A stretch of DNA of 64,000 nt from Margaritispora aquatica (taxonomy: Eukaryota > Ascomycota > Leotiomycetes > Helotiales > Discinellaceae). The position numbers and the translations under genes were made by a program. The DNA is taken from positions 434,001-498,000 of the forward strand of contig VJWN01000007.1 in assembly GCA_007644065.1 (NCBI GenBank). The letters are read 5' to 3'. The notes beneath the pieces are model-generated. The model saw only the letters and a list, made by a program, of their open reading frames with translations, ran no database searches and was not told the DNA's origin. Below are positions 10,837-22,543 of this stretch, piece by piece (position 1 is the stretch's first letter; each line of letters opens with the position of its first letter).

Positions 10837-13665
10837 ATGCTTTCGTTACAGCCATTCGCAACTTCCTCTAACGGCCTCCAACTCTCAATCACAACGGTCA
10901 CAGCTTTGAGAACTTCCTCCATCTTGACACGACGATCAAGAACGCAGCAAACACGAAACTTTCGACTGGGCTTATGGACTTCATATCTAGATCCTAATTA
11001 TGAAAAGGAACTCCAGCGGAGGCATAGAATTATGAAGCACAAATACGTGGAAGCAATCAATCGCAAGCTGTCTTGGGATCGACACTTCCCAAAGCCCGCG
11101 AGAACAAATGGACTTAAAACCTTCATGTGCAGTGCCTGGCATAATATGGAATCGAGGCCTGGCAGAAGATGGGTCAATGTTGATGAGCTGAGAAATCTGA
11201 AGGAGGACTCCACCTCAGAGCCAACTGAGGCCAAAGACAAGAGAGATCTTCATTTTCGGATCCAAAGGTTCAAGGCATCTTTACATAACCCCGTTCGCAT
11301 TCCATCTGAACTTCGTGCGAAAGGCTCTTCAGACCAGTCAAACGCAGGCTCGACGACAGTGTCACCCACAAGCCCAAAAATTCCCCTTTCCGAATCAGAA
11401 ACATATCATGAAGCTTTAAGGAAGCGATTTGAGTCGCTCAGAGCACCAGAAGAGCTTGAATATACAATTGACCCAATCACCAATCGCAAGGTGTATAAAC
11501 AAGTTCTTAACGAATCTATGGATGGAGATGCCAACAGTTGGAAAAACAGCCCAACCCAAACTTTCAGGTTTTATCGATCGAAGTTTCAAGAAACTGTACC
11601 AGCGACAGAGAAGCAACCAACCAATCAACATCAAGATGCAGCTCCCTCTAGAGAAGTTAGTGATCCCGTTCAAGAAGGGCTCAGAGACTATGACTCCAAA
11701 GTCAATCATTACGCCCACGGAGCTTTATACGACGTAACAAACTCTGGCATCGACTACACCAGTCCAGGTCAAGCTGGTTTCAAAGAATGTGATCAGAAGA
11801 TTGGTATGAAAGCAGAAGAAATTGGCGTGAGATGTGACAAGGCAGAGGAGCACACCCACTCAGCACTCAAAAACATAAGCGAAACACAGCACAGTATTGA
11901 CAAGTCAATTCATCACTACGAAGCAACTGTCGCACGCCCAAAAGCTATGTTGAAGGCCATCCAAGAGTACGAAGCCAAACGACCTAGATATCCCAATGGA
12001 GTTTTCAAAAAGGAAGAAATCCTTCCCAATCCCCTCTTTAAAGCAATCCAAGCATACGAAATCAGCAAAGCAGACGTTGACCATAAAGTCAGCGTGGAGA
12101 AACTAGAGCGGCTGCTCAAGTTGTTGAATGAGTACCACGACGTCATCACCATCACAAGAAATGTGATGGAAACTAAAGATAAACGACTTGAAATCTTACT
12201 CAAGCCCATTGAGCAGTATCGAGAATCCCTGGTGCAGATCAAGAATTATACAGCACCTCCTCCCGACGGACTGAAAGACTACGACTCAAAAGTCGACTAT
12301 TCGCGAACAAGACGTGATAGAATTCTCGGTCTGGCGCATGAAGAGAAGGTTGAGGATCTTGACTTACTCAGAGCAAGTGATATTCGTGCTGCATCTGGCA
12401 GATCAAAGACGCCACGAGTGGAGTCAGAGACAGAAAAGTCGGCAAAGAGGAGAGATTTGGAAAGTGCTTTCAAGGCAACCCAGGAACAACTTTTGTCATC
12501 CGAGGAGGAATCAATGGCATTCAAGAGAGTCAAGGAGCTCCGTAACAGAGAACTGGAGAGGAATATCGCTAAGGATAACAAAGCTACTGAAGTGCCCAAT
12601 CAATCACCGGAGGGCACTAAGCTAAAGCTGACAGGAAATTACGTTCGTGATTTTCCAGAGGAATTCCAAACGGCGTGGCAGGAACACGAATCTGGAAGCC
12701 TGGTGCCTAAATCCAATCCGGCAAGTTCGAATATCGAAGGATATAGGACGGTTGTTGTTCCCGGGCTGAGTGGAAATCCTGACGCACCAAGGCTCGAGAC
12801 TGCTTTAGATCGTACCGTTCATAGTTCATCCGAGAAGAAGCCACTGCTACATCAGAATGATGGAAAGATCGAAGGTGGCGAGGAATCACTTACCAATGAT
12901 ATTCAAAACATATATGAACGAAAGTTCGGTGTCATTGATGCCGATCATCGACAAGTCCCTAGCCCATCTCCAATTCTAGAGCCAGCTGCTCAGCCAATGC
13001 CAGATCCCAGAAAAGAGAAAGTCGAGTTCGTGGAACCTATCTTGTATAAGATACTTGCCTATGATCCAACAATGCAATCAGTCAGTGAAGCCGAAACAAC
13101 GAGCATTGTGGAGGACTCAAAGACACCGATGACTCCAGCTGATGTTCTCTTAAGACTTGGGAATCCATCCAAGTTCTTTCCCTACTTCCAACCTCTTCGG
13201 CTCCAAGGTTTCGAGATACTTTGTGGTAGTGGAGATGTCTTGGTATTTCGAAAGGTCAGACCATCAGTGTCTGTAGGTGCTGAACATTCTATTTCAGAAG
13301 ATACAATGTCAGCTCAAAGTATATTAGCACCGATTAGTCAACAAGGTAGGATGAGGACCAACCCAGTCGACGGTATGCAAACACCTTATACCACTACGGG
13401 AGACTTTGCAAGTCCAACGGGTTTTATCAATCACGATCTTCCACGTGGTTCTGATCCTCCATATAACGTTGACGTTCGTCGTGAGGAGCCTGTTTTCAGT
13501 GGAAAGAGTAGCTGGGGCGAGAAGTCGAAACAGAAACCGCGTCAGAAAGGTCGTGCAAAGAAAGTCCTTCTCACTGGTGTCTGGGTTGCAGGATGCTGCT
13601 ATGCCGTTGGTGTTGTCACTGAGTTCTTCCGCAATGGACCACCAGGTGGTATGCAGGGCTTCTAG
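10837..13665 (+). CDS. Probable mitochondrial membrane protein, fungal-specific, function unknown
   Basis: A single uninterrupted frame of 942 codons; the ATG at 10837 sits in a good context (TTCAACATG). The first ~45 residues are rich in Ser, Thr and Arg with no acidic residue (SSILTRRSRTQQTR), like a mitochondrial presequence. A long charged, helical region follows. It contains an echoing motif, GLRDYDSKV near residue 285 and GLKDYDSKV near 480, with a degenerate GFKECDQKI between, and KAIQ[EA]YE repeated near residues 376 and 405. A more compact domain lies at about 725-810 (ADVLLRLGNPSKFFPYFQPL onward). One predicted membrane span (LLTGVWVAGCCYAVGVVTEF, about 909-928) is followed by a short Gly/Pro tail. 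I infer a mitochondrial, C-terminally anchored protein. I know no function for it. Confidence 0.8.
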   Translation: MLSLQPFATSSNGLQLSITTVTALRTSSILTRRSRTQQTRNFRLGLWTSYLDPNYEKELQRRHRIMKHKYVEAINRKLSWDRHFPKPARTNGLKTFMCSAWHNMESRPGRRWVNVDELRNLKEDSTSEPTEAKDKRDLHFRIQRFKASLHNPVRIPSELRAKGSSDQSNAGSTTVSPTSPKIPLSESETYHEALRKRFESLRAPEELEYTIDPITNRKVYKQVLNESMDGDANSWKNSPTQTFRFYRSKFQETVPATEKQPTNQHQDAAPSREVSDPVQEGLRDYDSKVNHYAHGALYDVTNSGIDYTSPGQAGFKECDQKIGMKAEEIGVRCDKAEEHTHSALKNISETQHSIDKSIHHYEATVARPKAMLKAIQEYEAKRPRYPNGVFKKEEILPNPLFKAIQAYEISKADVDHKVSVEKLERLLKLLNEYHDVITITRNVMETKDKRLEILLKPIEQYRESLVQIKNYTAPPPDGLKDYDSKVDYSRTRRDRILGLAHEEKVEDLDLLRASDIRAASGRSKTPRVESETEKSAKRRDLESAFKATQEQLLSSEEESMAFKRVKELRNRELERNIAKDNKATEVPNQSPEGTKLKLTGNYVRDFPEEFQTAWQEHESGSLVPKSNPASSNIEGYRTVVVPGLSGNPDAPRLETALDRTVHSSSEKKPLLHQNDGKIEGGEESLTNDIQNIYERKFGVIDADHRQVPSPSPILEPAAQPMPDPRKEKVEFVEPILYKILAYDPTMQSVSEAETTSIVEDSKTPMTPADVLLRLGNPSKFFPYFQPLRLQGFEILCGSGDVLVFRKVRPSVSVGAEHSISEDTMSAQSILAPISQQGRMRTNPVDGMQTPYTTTGDFASPTGFINHDLPRGSDPPYNVDVRREEPVFSGKSSWGEKSKQKPRQKGRAKKVLLTGVWVAGCCYAVGVVTEFFRNGPPGGMQGF

Positions 13666-14927
13666 AATTCTTTACGTGTTATTAGCCAGGAGTTCAAGGT
13701 TTATTATTATGTCCAAAGTACTTATGTGAATATGGGTTATGGGAGGCTGCAATTACTTAGCATTCGGGAGGTTGCTTGTTGGTTATTTGCTGTTAGGTTT
13801 GGTGTACAGGGCTTGGGTAGAGGTTCATGCAATGGATGTTCATAGTATCATGTTCCTCTCTGGTGTAGCATAGGTTACTTCGAATCCACTCATCAAGAAA
13901 ACTTGCTGTTGATCATGGTACCTATGTGAGGCTGAGTGTTGTCTCCAACGAGGGTAAGTGGGGTTGTCGACTCCTCGAGGGGGGTGCTAGTGGCTCTCCT
14001 AGCTCCGTTTTTTCGACTTTCGCTTCTCAATGTTTGTTTTCTTCCCCTCCAACTTTTTTCCTCCTCCTCCTCCCCAAAACTCTCCACACCTTTCGCAACA
14101 ACAGCATCTACGTATCTACCTACCTATCTTCTCCTCTCTTCTTCCTCAGCCATCGATCATTCTCTCTCCCTCTCTCCACATCTCCTCAATCAAAGGAAGA
14201 AATGGCAGAAGAAGACGCTTGGGTTTGCACATCGCATCGCGCTGTTGATTAGCATCCATTATATCAAACTCGGCAGTTAAGCATTTGGTATGTTTCTCTC
14301 CCTCTCTTTCTTTCTTTTCCTTCGTCGAGCACAGATCTATCTATCTTCCCTTCTACATCCTCCTCCTCGTCGTCGTCCTCGTCGTCTCTGCGCATACAGC
14401 GTATATGCAGGACGTCTTCGATTTCGTCCTCGCCAGTCACAGATCTACTTTACCCTCTTCACCTTCTCCGCGCATACGATTCACCACATAGACGTCGTCG
14501 TCGTCGAGGCATTCGAAATCGTGTTTTGGGCATTCATCGGCATCCCTTCCTTGCACTACACTTCGTCTACTTCCTACACACCTATACACACACATCACAC
14601 GCACATTCTTCTTCACGTTTGGGTTTGGGGTAACTACGAATTCTTGGCGCTCGTCCGTTCATTCTCGAGTTCGTGGCCTTGCACAAGGCTTTCATCCACC
14701 ATCAACCAATACGCACTACACCTAGCCCTATCTACTTATCCATCACCATCACCACATTCAACTTCTCTCTGCTTTTACTTTTTCCCTTACTTGAAGCCAT
14801 TCTAACCATTCTCTCAAGACAGATTTGTGCACCGTGGAAAATTTGGACGGCACGGGTTGTGGGCGGGGCTCTCACCTGTGCGGTCTGATGACCACCGATC
14901 ATCTAGCACAATCGGAAACGTGAGGTT

Positions 14928-14991
14928 GGTTGTGCTGCCATCAAGCACAACCTCCCATGGGAAGGGGGTTGTGCTCTCATCAAGCACAACC
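14928..14991. repeat. Tandem pair of 9-bp inverted repeats
   Basis: GGTTGTGCT at 14928-14936 pairs with AGCACAACC at 14944-14952. The same arms recur at 14967-14975 and 14983-14991. Each pair can form a hairpin with a 7-base loop, and the 25-base unit is duplicated 39 bp apart. Its role is unknown. Confidence 0.8.
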
Positions 14992-15363
14992 TTCCTTTCC
15001 ATGGTTGGTTGCCTCCTCTGCTCCTGCGCAAGGACAGTTTACCGTCGTTCGCTTTTGCATTCGGGGGCATTACTTTCCTTGCTGCACTCGAGGAAGAATT
15101 TCATAATGAGGTTTACGGTTTTCCTCAATGTAAGTTTATCTGTTTCCTTTATTATCAATCTCCGGCTCCTCTCAGCCTTCAATATTGTTGGCGCCTCGCT
15201 TACACACTCCTTCACTGTTGTCACCACCCGACATCATCACCGTCGCTTAACTATTTCTATTCGACAACGCTAACTTGCGAACTATCTAGATTTGACCACA
15301 CCGTCAATCTTCCTTCGACAAAGAGCCCTCTGTTGCTCCTATCAACATGGCATACAACAACAA

Positions 15364-15881
15364 ATGATCATTGGATGTTGTTTTAGTGGTGTGGTGGGGT
15401 TCCAACCACATCACAGAGATCCGGAGAAGGAACCTGTAAGTCCAAATCCGCATACACTATCCTATCCTGACACTTCTTAATAGCTCACCCAGGGTTCTCT
15501 CCGCTCTTCTGAGCTAGGGATTAAATACTTTCTATGCTTCGACCTTCTGCAACACGTCAAGAACTATGATTTCTATGCCAGCGGCAAGAAGGACTCTTTT
15601 AAGAGTGACAAGATGCTCGTGCCGGCGCAGCTGAGCCAGTTAAGGAAGATGGTGGGGGGTTGGTTGGAAGCAACTTCAACCATGCTTGGGGTGGTCAAGA
15701 GTAAGTTGCCATCTTGCTTACATACACACATCTGCTTGCATTTCCTCGTCCATCTTCTCATTTTTCGTCTCTCCTGACTTTCTACGTCATGCTTAGCTAC
15801 ATAACTGCCATCTTATTCCTTACTTAGGAACTTTGCTGATCATGAATTTTACAGCTTCTCATCTTCCCTCCTTCGAATAAG
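15364..15881 (+). CDS. Possible small spliced gene (weak)
   Basis: Exons 15364-15435 and 15484-15700 join in frame through a 48-nt intron with GTAAGT..TAG ends. The second exon ends at another GTAAGT and can splice to 15855, with a stop at about 15879, giving about 105 aa. The 72-codon second exon has protein-like composition (FDLLQHVKNYDFYASGKKD). No family is recognised and there is no signal peptide. The support is only an open stretch plus splice signals in a region full of such signals, so it may be non-coding or a decayed gene. Confidence 0.2.
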
Positions 15882-17818
15882 CAGCACCTTAGCATGACCA
15901 AGGCCAAACACAAATTTGATAGAGACTCATCCGGGAAAAGGTCACCGGCAAGGCTCAGGCAAGGACGCGATCCGTGAAAAATTCGCTAGCTTGGAAGCTG
16001 TTGCTACCATCTGAGCCCCATGGCAGGTCAGTCCACCCTTTAATCTACTGTCCTGTCACAACACGTGCTTTCTCCTATCCTTTCTGATTTTGGCTGCTCG
16101 CATGCTTTCCAGTTGCTAACCATAACATCACAGATGATCAAGCAAATGTTCAATAATCAGCAATCAAAGCCTGCCAGCATAGATGGGTTTCCTCCAACCC
16201 GAGGGTCATGTTGCTACCTACAACCCATATGGCAGTAGCCCAAGGGTTAGGGGAAACTCGCCTCAAACACAGAAGGCAGCATCTAAGGACATATCCAACC
16301 ATGATGCAAGAAAATTACAATCCCAATGCCACGGGAGGTGGTTATGACTTGTTGAGATATAGGTCGGTCCACCAACCTGGAAAGCCAACGAGGAGAAAAT
16401 ATTTAAGTGAGCATGGTGGTGTTGGAGCTTGCTTATTGGTATGTAGAGTATGTCTTGGGGACATGTTTTAAACCGGGTTATTAGGTTTTTGGCGAGTAAA
16501 ATATCTGAATGGAGTGCTACAAGAATTAGTCTTGCTGATGAAAAGCATACCTTGATGTTTTCTTCTTTGCTAACTCCAGTAATCTGGTCCTGGAAAGTTT
16601 TCATATTCTTCTCCTACCTCCTAACTATCTTTCTTTTGTCTTATATACCAATCCTGCTTCCTCAGAGAGGCATGGTCTTGGTAACAGCTCTGGTGGGCGG
16701 ATCCTAATCTAGGAAGACTCATCAAGCAGGGGGAGAGAAGGGTCTGCTTCAGTCATTCTGGTATAGGATTTATTGAAAGGTAAGTCTATCACAGCTCCTT
16801 TATGTATTTCTAAACATCTTGGCTAAATTTTCTACCTCAGCATTCGAACAATTTCCACGTCTTGGGAGATCAGCCTCACAGCATCTCTGCACCTCAAGTA
16901 TCCTACAAAAGTCCACAATATACTTCATTCCATTATCATCGTCGCTGCTAGGTTCTATTGTCGTTGTCAACTCGCAGCTTTCCTCCCTAGCAAGTTCAGA
17001 TTCCTCTCTAGCATGTTCAGATTCCCGAGCAAAACAAGGTACGCTCTTCCAAAGCCTCCCATCTCTAACCACAGTCTAACCTCGAGGAACATAGTGCAAA
17101 AAATCAAAACGGCTTTGCACATCTCCAGTCAGGTCCACAACTTAATATCAGCAGGATCGACAAATCTTGATTGCTGGTCCTCGAAACAATCATCGGGCCG
17201 TTCTTAAATAGGGGTAAGGAAGCGAAGCGGAGCTAAGCGACAATCCATTTTCCGCTGGTTGGATGGAACGGATCACAACATCTCTCGTTGGCTCTTTTAG
17301 CAAGTTCAAACCGAATCGGTAGGTTCTTCCAATCTAAATCGAGTTCATTATGTCCTACGAATACCACTAACTAATCAATAGGAAAGTTGAAACACTCAAA
17401 GTTCAGCACAACCCCTTTCACTTCTCTGCTATCGCCTCATCGACGTAGATCTTTCGCAAGAAAAATCCTACATCCTCGTCGGTGTTGCTAGTTGATAGCT
17501 AGATTGGTGGTGGTGATGGTGAAGATGGTCGTGTATGTTTACTTGGTGTTCGAGTGACTGATACCGGTGGACCATTGAGAGCTGAGGATGCTCAAACCAC
17601 CAGAGTTGCTCGCGCCAAACTCTGTGGCCTGCCAACCAATACCAACCGGTGAACACAGGACTTGGTCGTCTGCTCTCTCAATGGCGATCATGAATGGTGT
17701 TCTCGGGCCAATGCTACTCTGCAGGCACATGTCGACTCGTGATCGCTCTATTCAATGACGCCATGTGCGGTGCCGGTGTGCTTGGCAGCATTTCCTCGAC
17801 ATTGGTGGGTATGGTTTG

Positions 17819-18246
17819 GTATGAGCGAGCAAGGTATGTTTTCCCTCTCCTCTCAACTTATGTCACTGTCACTGCCGACGAGTAACTAACTCCTGTAGTT
17901 ATGCTTCCTTCTCTTGTTACCAGTCCTCCCGCCACAGAATCTCTTTAGCCCGGTATGGGTGAGCAGGGTATGCGACCTCCCTCCCTCTCAAGTCATCTCG
18001 TGTCACTGTCGATATAACTAACTTTCACAGTCATGCTTGCTTCTCTGACTGTGCAACGATCCTTGTCATAGATTTGCTTCTCCGGTGTGGTGTGGTATGG
18101 GTGAGCAGGGTATGTACCTTCTAGTCCCATCCTCTCAGGTCATCCCATATGGATATCGACATAACTAACTTTCATAGTCATGCTTGTTGCGCTGGCTACC
18201 AATTTTCATCACAAATCTTCTGTGGTTTGGCATCGGTGAGCAAGGC
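17819..18246 (+). repeat. About 3.2 tandem copies of a 134-142 bp unit carrying splice signals
   Basis: The anchor GTATGGGTGAGCAGGGTATG begins near 17819 (variant), 17953 and 18095, with a partial copy near 18230. Downstream of each anchor comes a CTC-rich stretch with GTCA, then AACTAAC, then a TAG or CAG and TTATGCTTSC/TCATGCTTGY. Each unit therefore looks like a 5' splice site, a branch site, a 3' splice site and a short exon, as if an intron-exon pair was tandemly duplicated. Confidence 0.7.
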
Positions 18247-20927
18247 ATTTCTCATCTGGATCACACAGCCGATTCCCAACAAGGTCCAACAAGCATGGCC
18301 GACGAGACTTTTGCACCAACGAGAAGCCAAAGAATCTAGATCGTGAAACAAGGATGGATGCACAAGATCAGGTTTCTATAAACCAATGCGCAAGCTCCGT
18401 TCAACTCCCACCAAGTTGAATGAGCTTTGCTGCTCTGTTTGTGTCGTCGGATAGCCACTCTGGGCCAGTATCAGAGCAGGAGCAAGATCAACAACGCATG
18501 TTCGTTCTCCTGCTTCGCCTACCCCATTCTCTGCTCTGTTGTTTGGACGCAATCGCCTCATCATCGTAACTTCGAAGTCATGTCAACAAACACCTCACAG
18601 TGTAGCCGTTCGTGCTCCATTGGCTCATGCGGAGTTTTCCCATGTTGCGAATGCAAGCATCAGGTATCGTTGCGGGGTCTCAGTTGATCTTTATTCTTCC
18701 TTCCTACCTTGGCTCGATTGCACAGAGAACGAAAAAAAGAAACATTGTTCTAGGCTTAAGCTTGTTTCGAGTTGACAGCGACACACCTCCCCTCACCAGT
18801 ATGGGCTGTTGCTAACATCGACCGGTGTCCTTGGCTACTCATCTTCACTACGTCAGCATGGCCTACGGCGCACAAGGACAATCATCCATGACTCCCGATC
18901 TCCAGTCATCCTCTGTTTAGAGAGGGTTCGCCCGACGTTGATCATCAGGTGTGAGCTGCTAGTGGAGACAGAGATGCCATTCGAGATCCACCTGGTTTCC
19001 CTGATCTTCATTTTCAAGCTTGCTTCATGCTAAGCTGTCTACGAAATCGCAGTTGGAGAATGGTGTACTATATGTTATCGTCGATAGCGTTAAGTACATC
19101 ATCACTCCTTACTCAGACCTCGCCTCTTGCTTCCGTCAAACAAAAGAGATTCTAGTTGAGCGAGAAAGAGATTTCTAGGACCCATGAGAAACTTTGAGTG
19201 CCTCTGATGATGGCGGAAGTTATGACCCGCTATCAACCTCCGGTCTATGCTTCTGGGCCGGATGGTGAAAATTCAGATGGCACCAGCACTTTCCGTGTGC
19301 TATCATCTGGACAGAGATTTCCAGTACCCATAAGATACGGGCTCGAGTAGCTAGCGTGGTACTATGACTCGCTATCAAGCGCCGGTTCAGACTCCTACTC
19401 GTCATGGTGGAGTTCTGGACTTGATCAATGCAATGAGCAACATGAGAGATGATGGTATGAGGACATACAACTCACTAATCCAGCTTGCATTCGTCAATGA
19501 TGTTGGTCATTCTGGACTAGGGTATGTGTTTTAGTTCCTGGGCTTTGCCAGAACCAATCTGCAATTTTTCAAACCTAGGTCACGACAACCGCGCCATCGG
19601 GCTTCTCGGAGTTGCGACCACAATTCCCTGTGGCAGAGCACCGGGTTTTGGCACACATATTTTCGATCTTCAAGCTTTCAGTCTGCGGGAAGAGACCATC
19701 GGATGATAGTATGACGCTCAAGGATCGTGTGAAGAGTCGATTTGGCGAACTCACGGCAGCGAAGGAGCAAACTTGGGATAATGTTCACAACGAGCACCCC
19801 AATGAGGGAGTTATTGTGATCTTAACTACCTAAAAGGCTCGTGATGGGAGATGAGATGATAATCACATTGGGATTCTCTACCAACTTTCCTATAGCATTT
19901 CCCTTGGGGCGATTTTCCATTCAAACTCCACGAACATTGGAAATCCGTCAATCAGAGACCTTCTTGGTGGAGATCTATCTTCCAACACTCCTCGCCAACT
20001 GTTGGGTGGATTTCTCGGCTCAGATGAAATTTTCCACCTCCATTTTCAAACTTCAATGTTGCACCCTTACGGGTTGTTAAGATTGGTTGCAGATAATGTT
20101 GCAGGCGAGGCTCTGCAAGCAATAGAAATGTGCTGCTGTTCCTTCCTCTGCATCGTACTCACCAGCCGTTGACTGACGGTCAATAATCAACAATCTTCTA
20201 AGCTTGGTAAAGGTGGACCGGCGAGGTCCTGGCGACTTCAAGACACTTTCACCTGGTGGGTTTGTTTTTGGGACTGCAAGACACCTTTGGCTAGTTGGAG
20301 TGCGTGGAAAACTGTAAGACAGTTTTTCTCCATAGGAGCGTCGCTTCGTGTGAAGATCAAGAAACAAAGTTGCAGATGGTGTTGGATGATGGTAGATTAC
20401 TTGGTTGGGCGAGGTTTGTGGTGTAGAAGTAGTTCAAATGGAAAATGAGTCTATAATAAGTATTAACCCGTCAAGGCGAATGACTCTGGTGTTGTGGTTT
20501 CTTTCCTATAATTTATTTGATATATCTCGTTTCGCCAACTTCCTTCACCTACATGCCTAACATTTCTTGAAATAAGTTTAGTTTTTGCAAACATCTTGAA
20601 GCAATGAGAACGATGTGTGGTCCTAGATTGTCTCAACAACGTGTATTACTCCTAAACCTCTCCTTGCTTCTGATGAAAATGTGATGTTTATTTACTATTC
20701 AAGGGGCTCGGTAGACGCGAGTTTCGGTAGTCACCCCTCATCCACCCCCTGAGGATCGCCAGCCAAGCATTTTGGCGGGGTAATATACGTACATATCGCT
20801 AAACTCACAGTGCGTCATCTCACCAATTCCTGCTTAAAATTCAAATCCACCACTTCTCATCACTCATCACAACTTCCCCTCTTTCCAACTGTACCACCTC
20901 ACACTGCATCGAACTCTCACATACAAA

Positions 20928-22543
20928 ATGGGCTACTACGAAACCTACTGCCAACTCTGTGGCGTCTCGCCAGCAATCGCCCGTCTCCGCACTCCCCTCG
21001 AACCTTACTCCGCCGCTTACTCCTACAGCGGCACCGGGTTCATCGACACGGAAAACAGCCCCATCTGTCCCCCGCCCTCAGGCTGCACCACTGAAACTCG
21101 TCCGGGCCGCTTCGGAGACGAGGTGGACGCCGAGGGAGAGGAGCATATCGCTGGTCCGGGATGTGTTAACACGCAGGGCTACAGCGGATGGAGGATTAGC
21201 GAGGAAGAGATGAAGGGATGTAGGAGTTTGGTTTGTGTGCATATGAAAGATGATGGGTGGGAGCGGGAAGAAGACGATGAGGAGTGGGAGTATGATGAGG
21301 GGGGACGGTACTTTTTGAGTGGTGTGGGGGATGGGTCGCCTGATGAGGTGGGTATGTGTTCTCGTTTGGGTGTCCTGGTTCCTTGAGCATTGGCTGGTGG
21401 GAGGTTGAGATGTGTGGATCTTGTTGGAGACTAGGGATCTTTTGACAATGCGACGCTAACAAGATCGTCCAGGGCCCTCTTATGGACCTCCAACCTGTCA
21501 GGCATGGTCTCACCGAAACCTGGCCATTCAACACATTGGATGCAGTAAGTTCCCTCCAAGAACAACCATGACTTGATTAGCTGATAAGAAATTTAGGGAG
21601 ACGAGGGATCATTGCCACTTCATCCGGCTTGTTTTGAAATTTTCAAGCACATCTCAAAAGCTCGGTTGGGGAAAGTAGATGTCCATGGCATTTGGTGGTG
21701 GAGAAATGTTTGTCACTCACACTTCCGAATTGCATCTCACCTACTTACTTGCTGCTATGTCTAGCTCGAAGGAGACTCCATGTTTGATAACAAGTTTCCT
21801 CGCCATCCTGCAGTCAGGAATGGGAAAGATCAATGGTGGAACCATGAGGTTGGAAGTGAATGGCTCGTAAGCATCTCTTTTTCATCACATCCCGTCACAC
21901 TGCATTTTCCAGCAATGATTATCTTACCAAAAATCGATGACCAACTAAAATGCAGGTCGCAAACCCCGTGCATATCCCAAGCTTCCCCGGCCTCCTGAAA
22001 TCCTGCAAGCAAGAAACACAATGGGCACCCGGCGGAACCCGTCCTTTCGACATTTACTCGGGCGCCTTCGTACTCAAATACCACGCTCCCAACTCCACAC
22101 GCCCAGAAACCTACGCTTACACCAGTCCACCCTTCCGATCTAACCCCAGTGACCACTTCGTGCGTCTCCCCACCGAGCTGCTCGCCATGATCCTCCCGCA
22201 ACTCAGCTCGCGAGACGTCGCTAACCTGCGTCTTGTGACACCAGTGGTCAGGCAGCTACCTGTGATTTTCTTCAAGGGGTTGTTGGAGAGGGAGATGCCG
22301 TGGCTGTGGGAAGTAAGGGATGGGACTTTGGAGGTTGAGACGACGAATTGGTATAAGTTATGGTGCAAGATGCGGGTCAGTTGGGGGAATCTGAGGGGGA
22401 TCAGGAATCGGATGAGGGTGTGGGAGGATGTCAACGAGGTTGTGAGGAGGATTGAGATGTATCGTGAGAAAGGCGATATTACTGATGAAGATGAAGATGA
22501 AGGTGAGGATGAGGATGAGGATGTTGGGATGCCTGCTTCGTGA
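20928..22543 (+). CDS. F-box domain protein, fungal type
   Basis: Probable substrate adaptor of an SCF ubiquitin ligase; the substrate is unknown. Five exons: 20928-21347, 21473-21544, 21597-21707, 21765-21866 and 21956-22543, all joining in phase 0, giving about 430 aa. The N-terminus MGYYETYCQLCGVSP has the CxxC lead seen in many fungal F-box proteins. The spliced middle gives LHPACFEIF followed by a Trp-rich strand. The F-box begins near residue 303 with FVRLPTELLAMILPQL and continues SSRDVANLRLV. The C-terminal end is a run of Asp/Glu. The first donor (GTGGGT) was chosen because the nearby GTATGT breaks the frame. No sign of foreign origin. Confidence 0.85.

Larger units (their letters stand above)
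13666..20927. other. 7.3 kb gene-poor region with leader-like and intron-like structure
   Basis: No convincing long coding sequence. From about 13930 to 14800 the plus strand is strongly pyrimidine-rich (many CT/TC runs), like an extended transcript leader. From 15.4 to 19.6 kb there are repeated GTAAGT/GTATGT..CTAAC..AG signals spaced a few hundred bases apart. Two short stretches could be exons: 15364-15435 plus 15484-15700, and 19364-19521. A tandem repeat occupies 17.8-18.25 kb. Alternatives are a spliced non-coding transcript, a decayed multi-exon gene, or an unusually long spliced leader for the F-box gene at 20928. RNA data would decide. Confidence 0.4.

Noticed and set aside
14290..14805. 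Overlapping Ser/Phe/Leu-rich open frames
   Set aside because: Result of CT-rich sequence open in several frames at once; no conserved pattern or splice logic.
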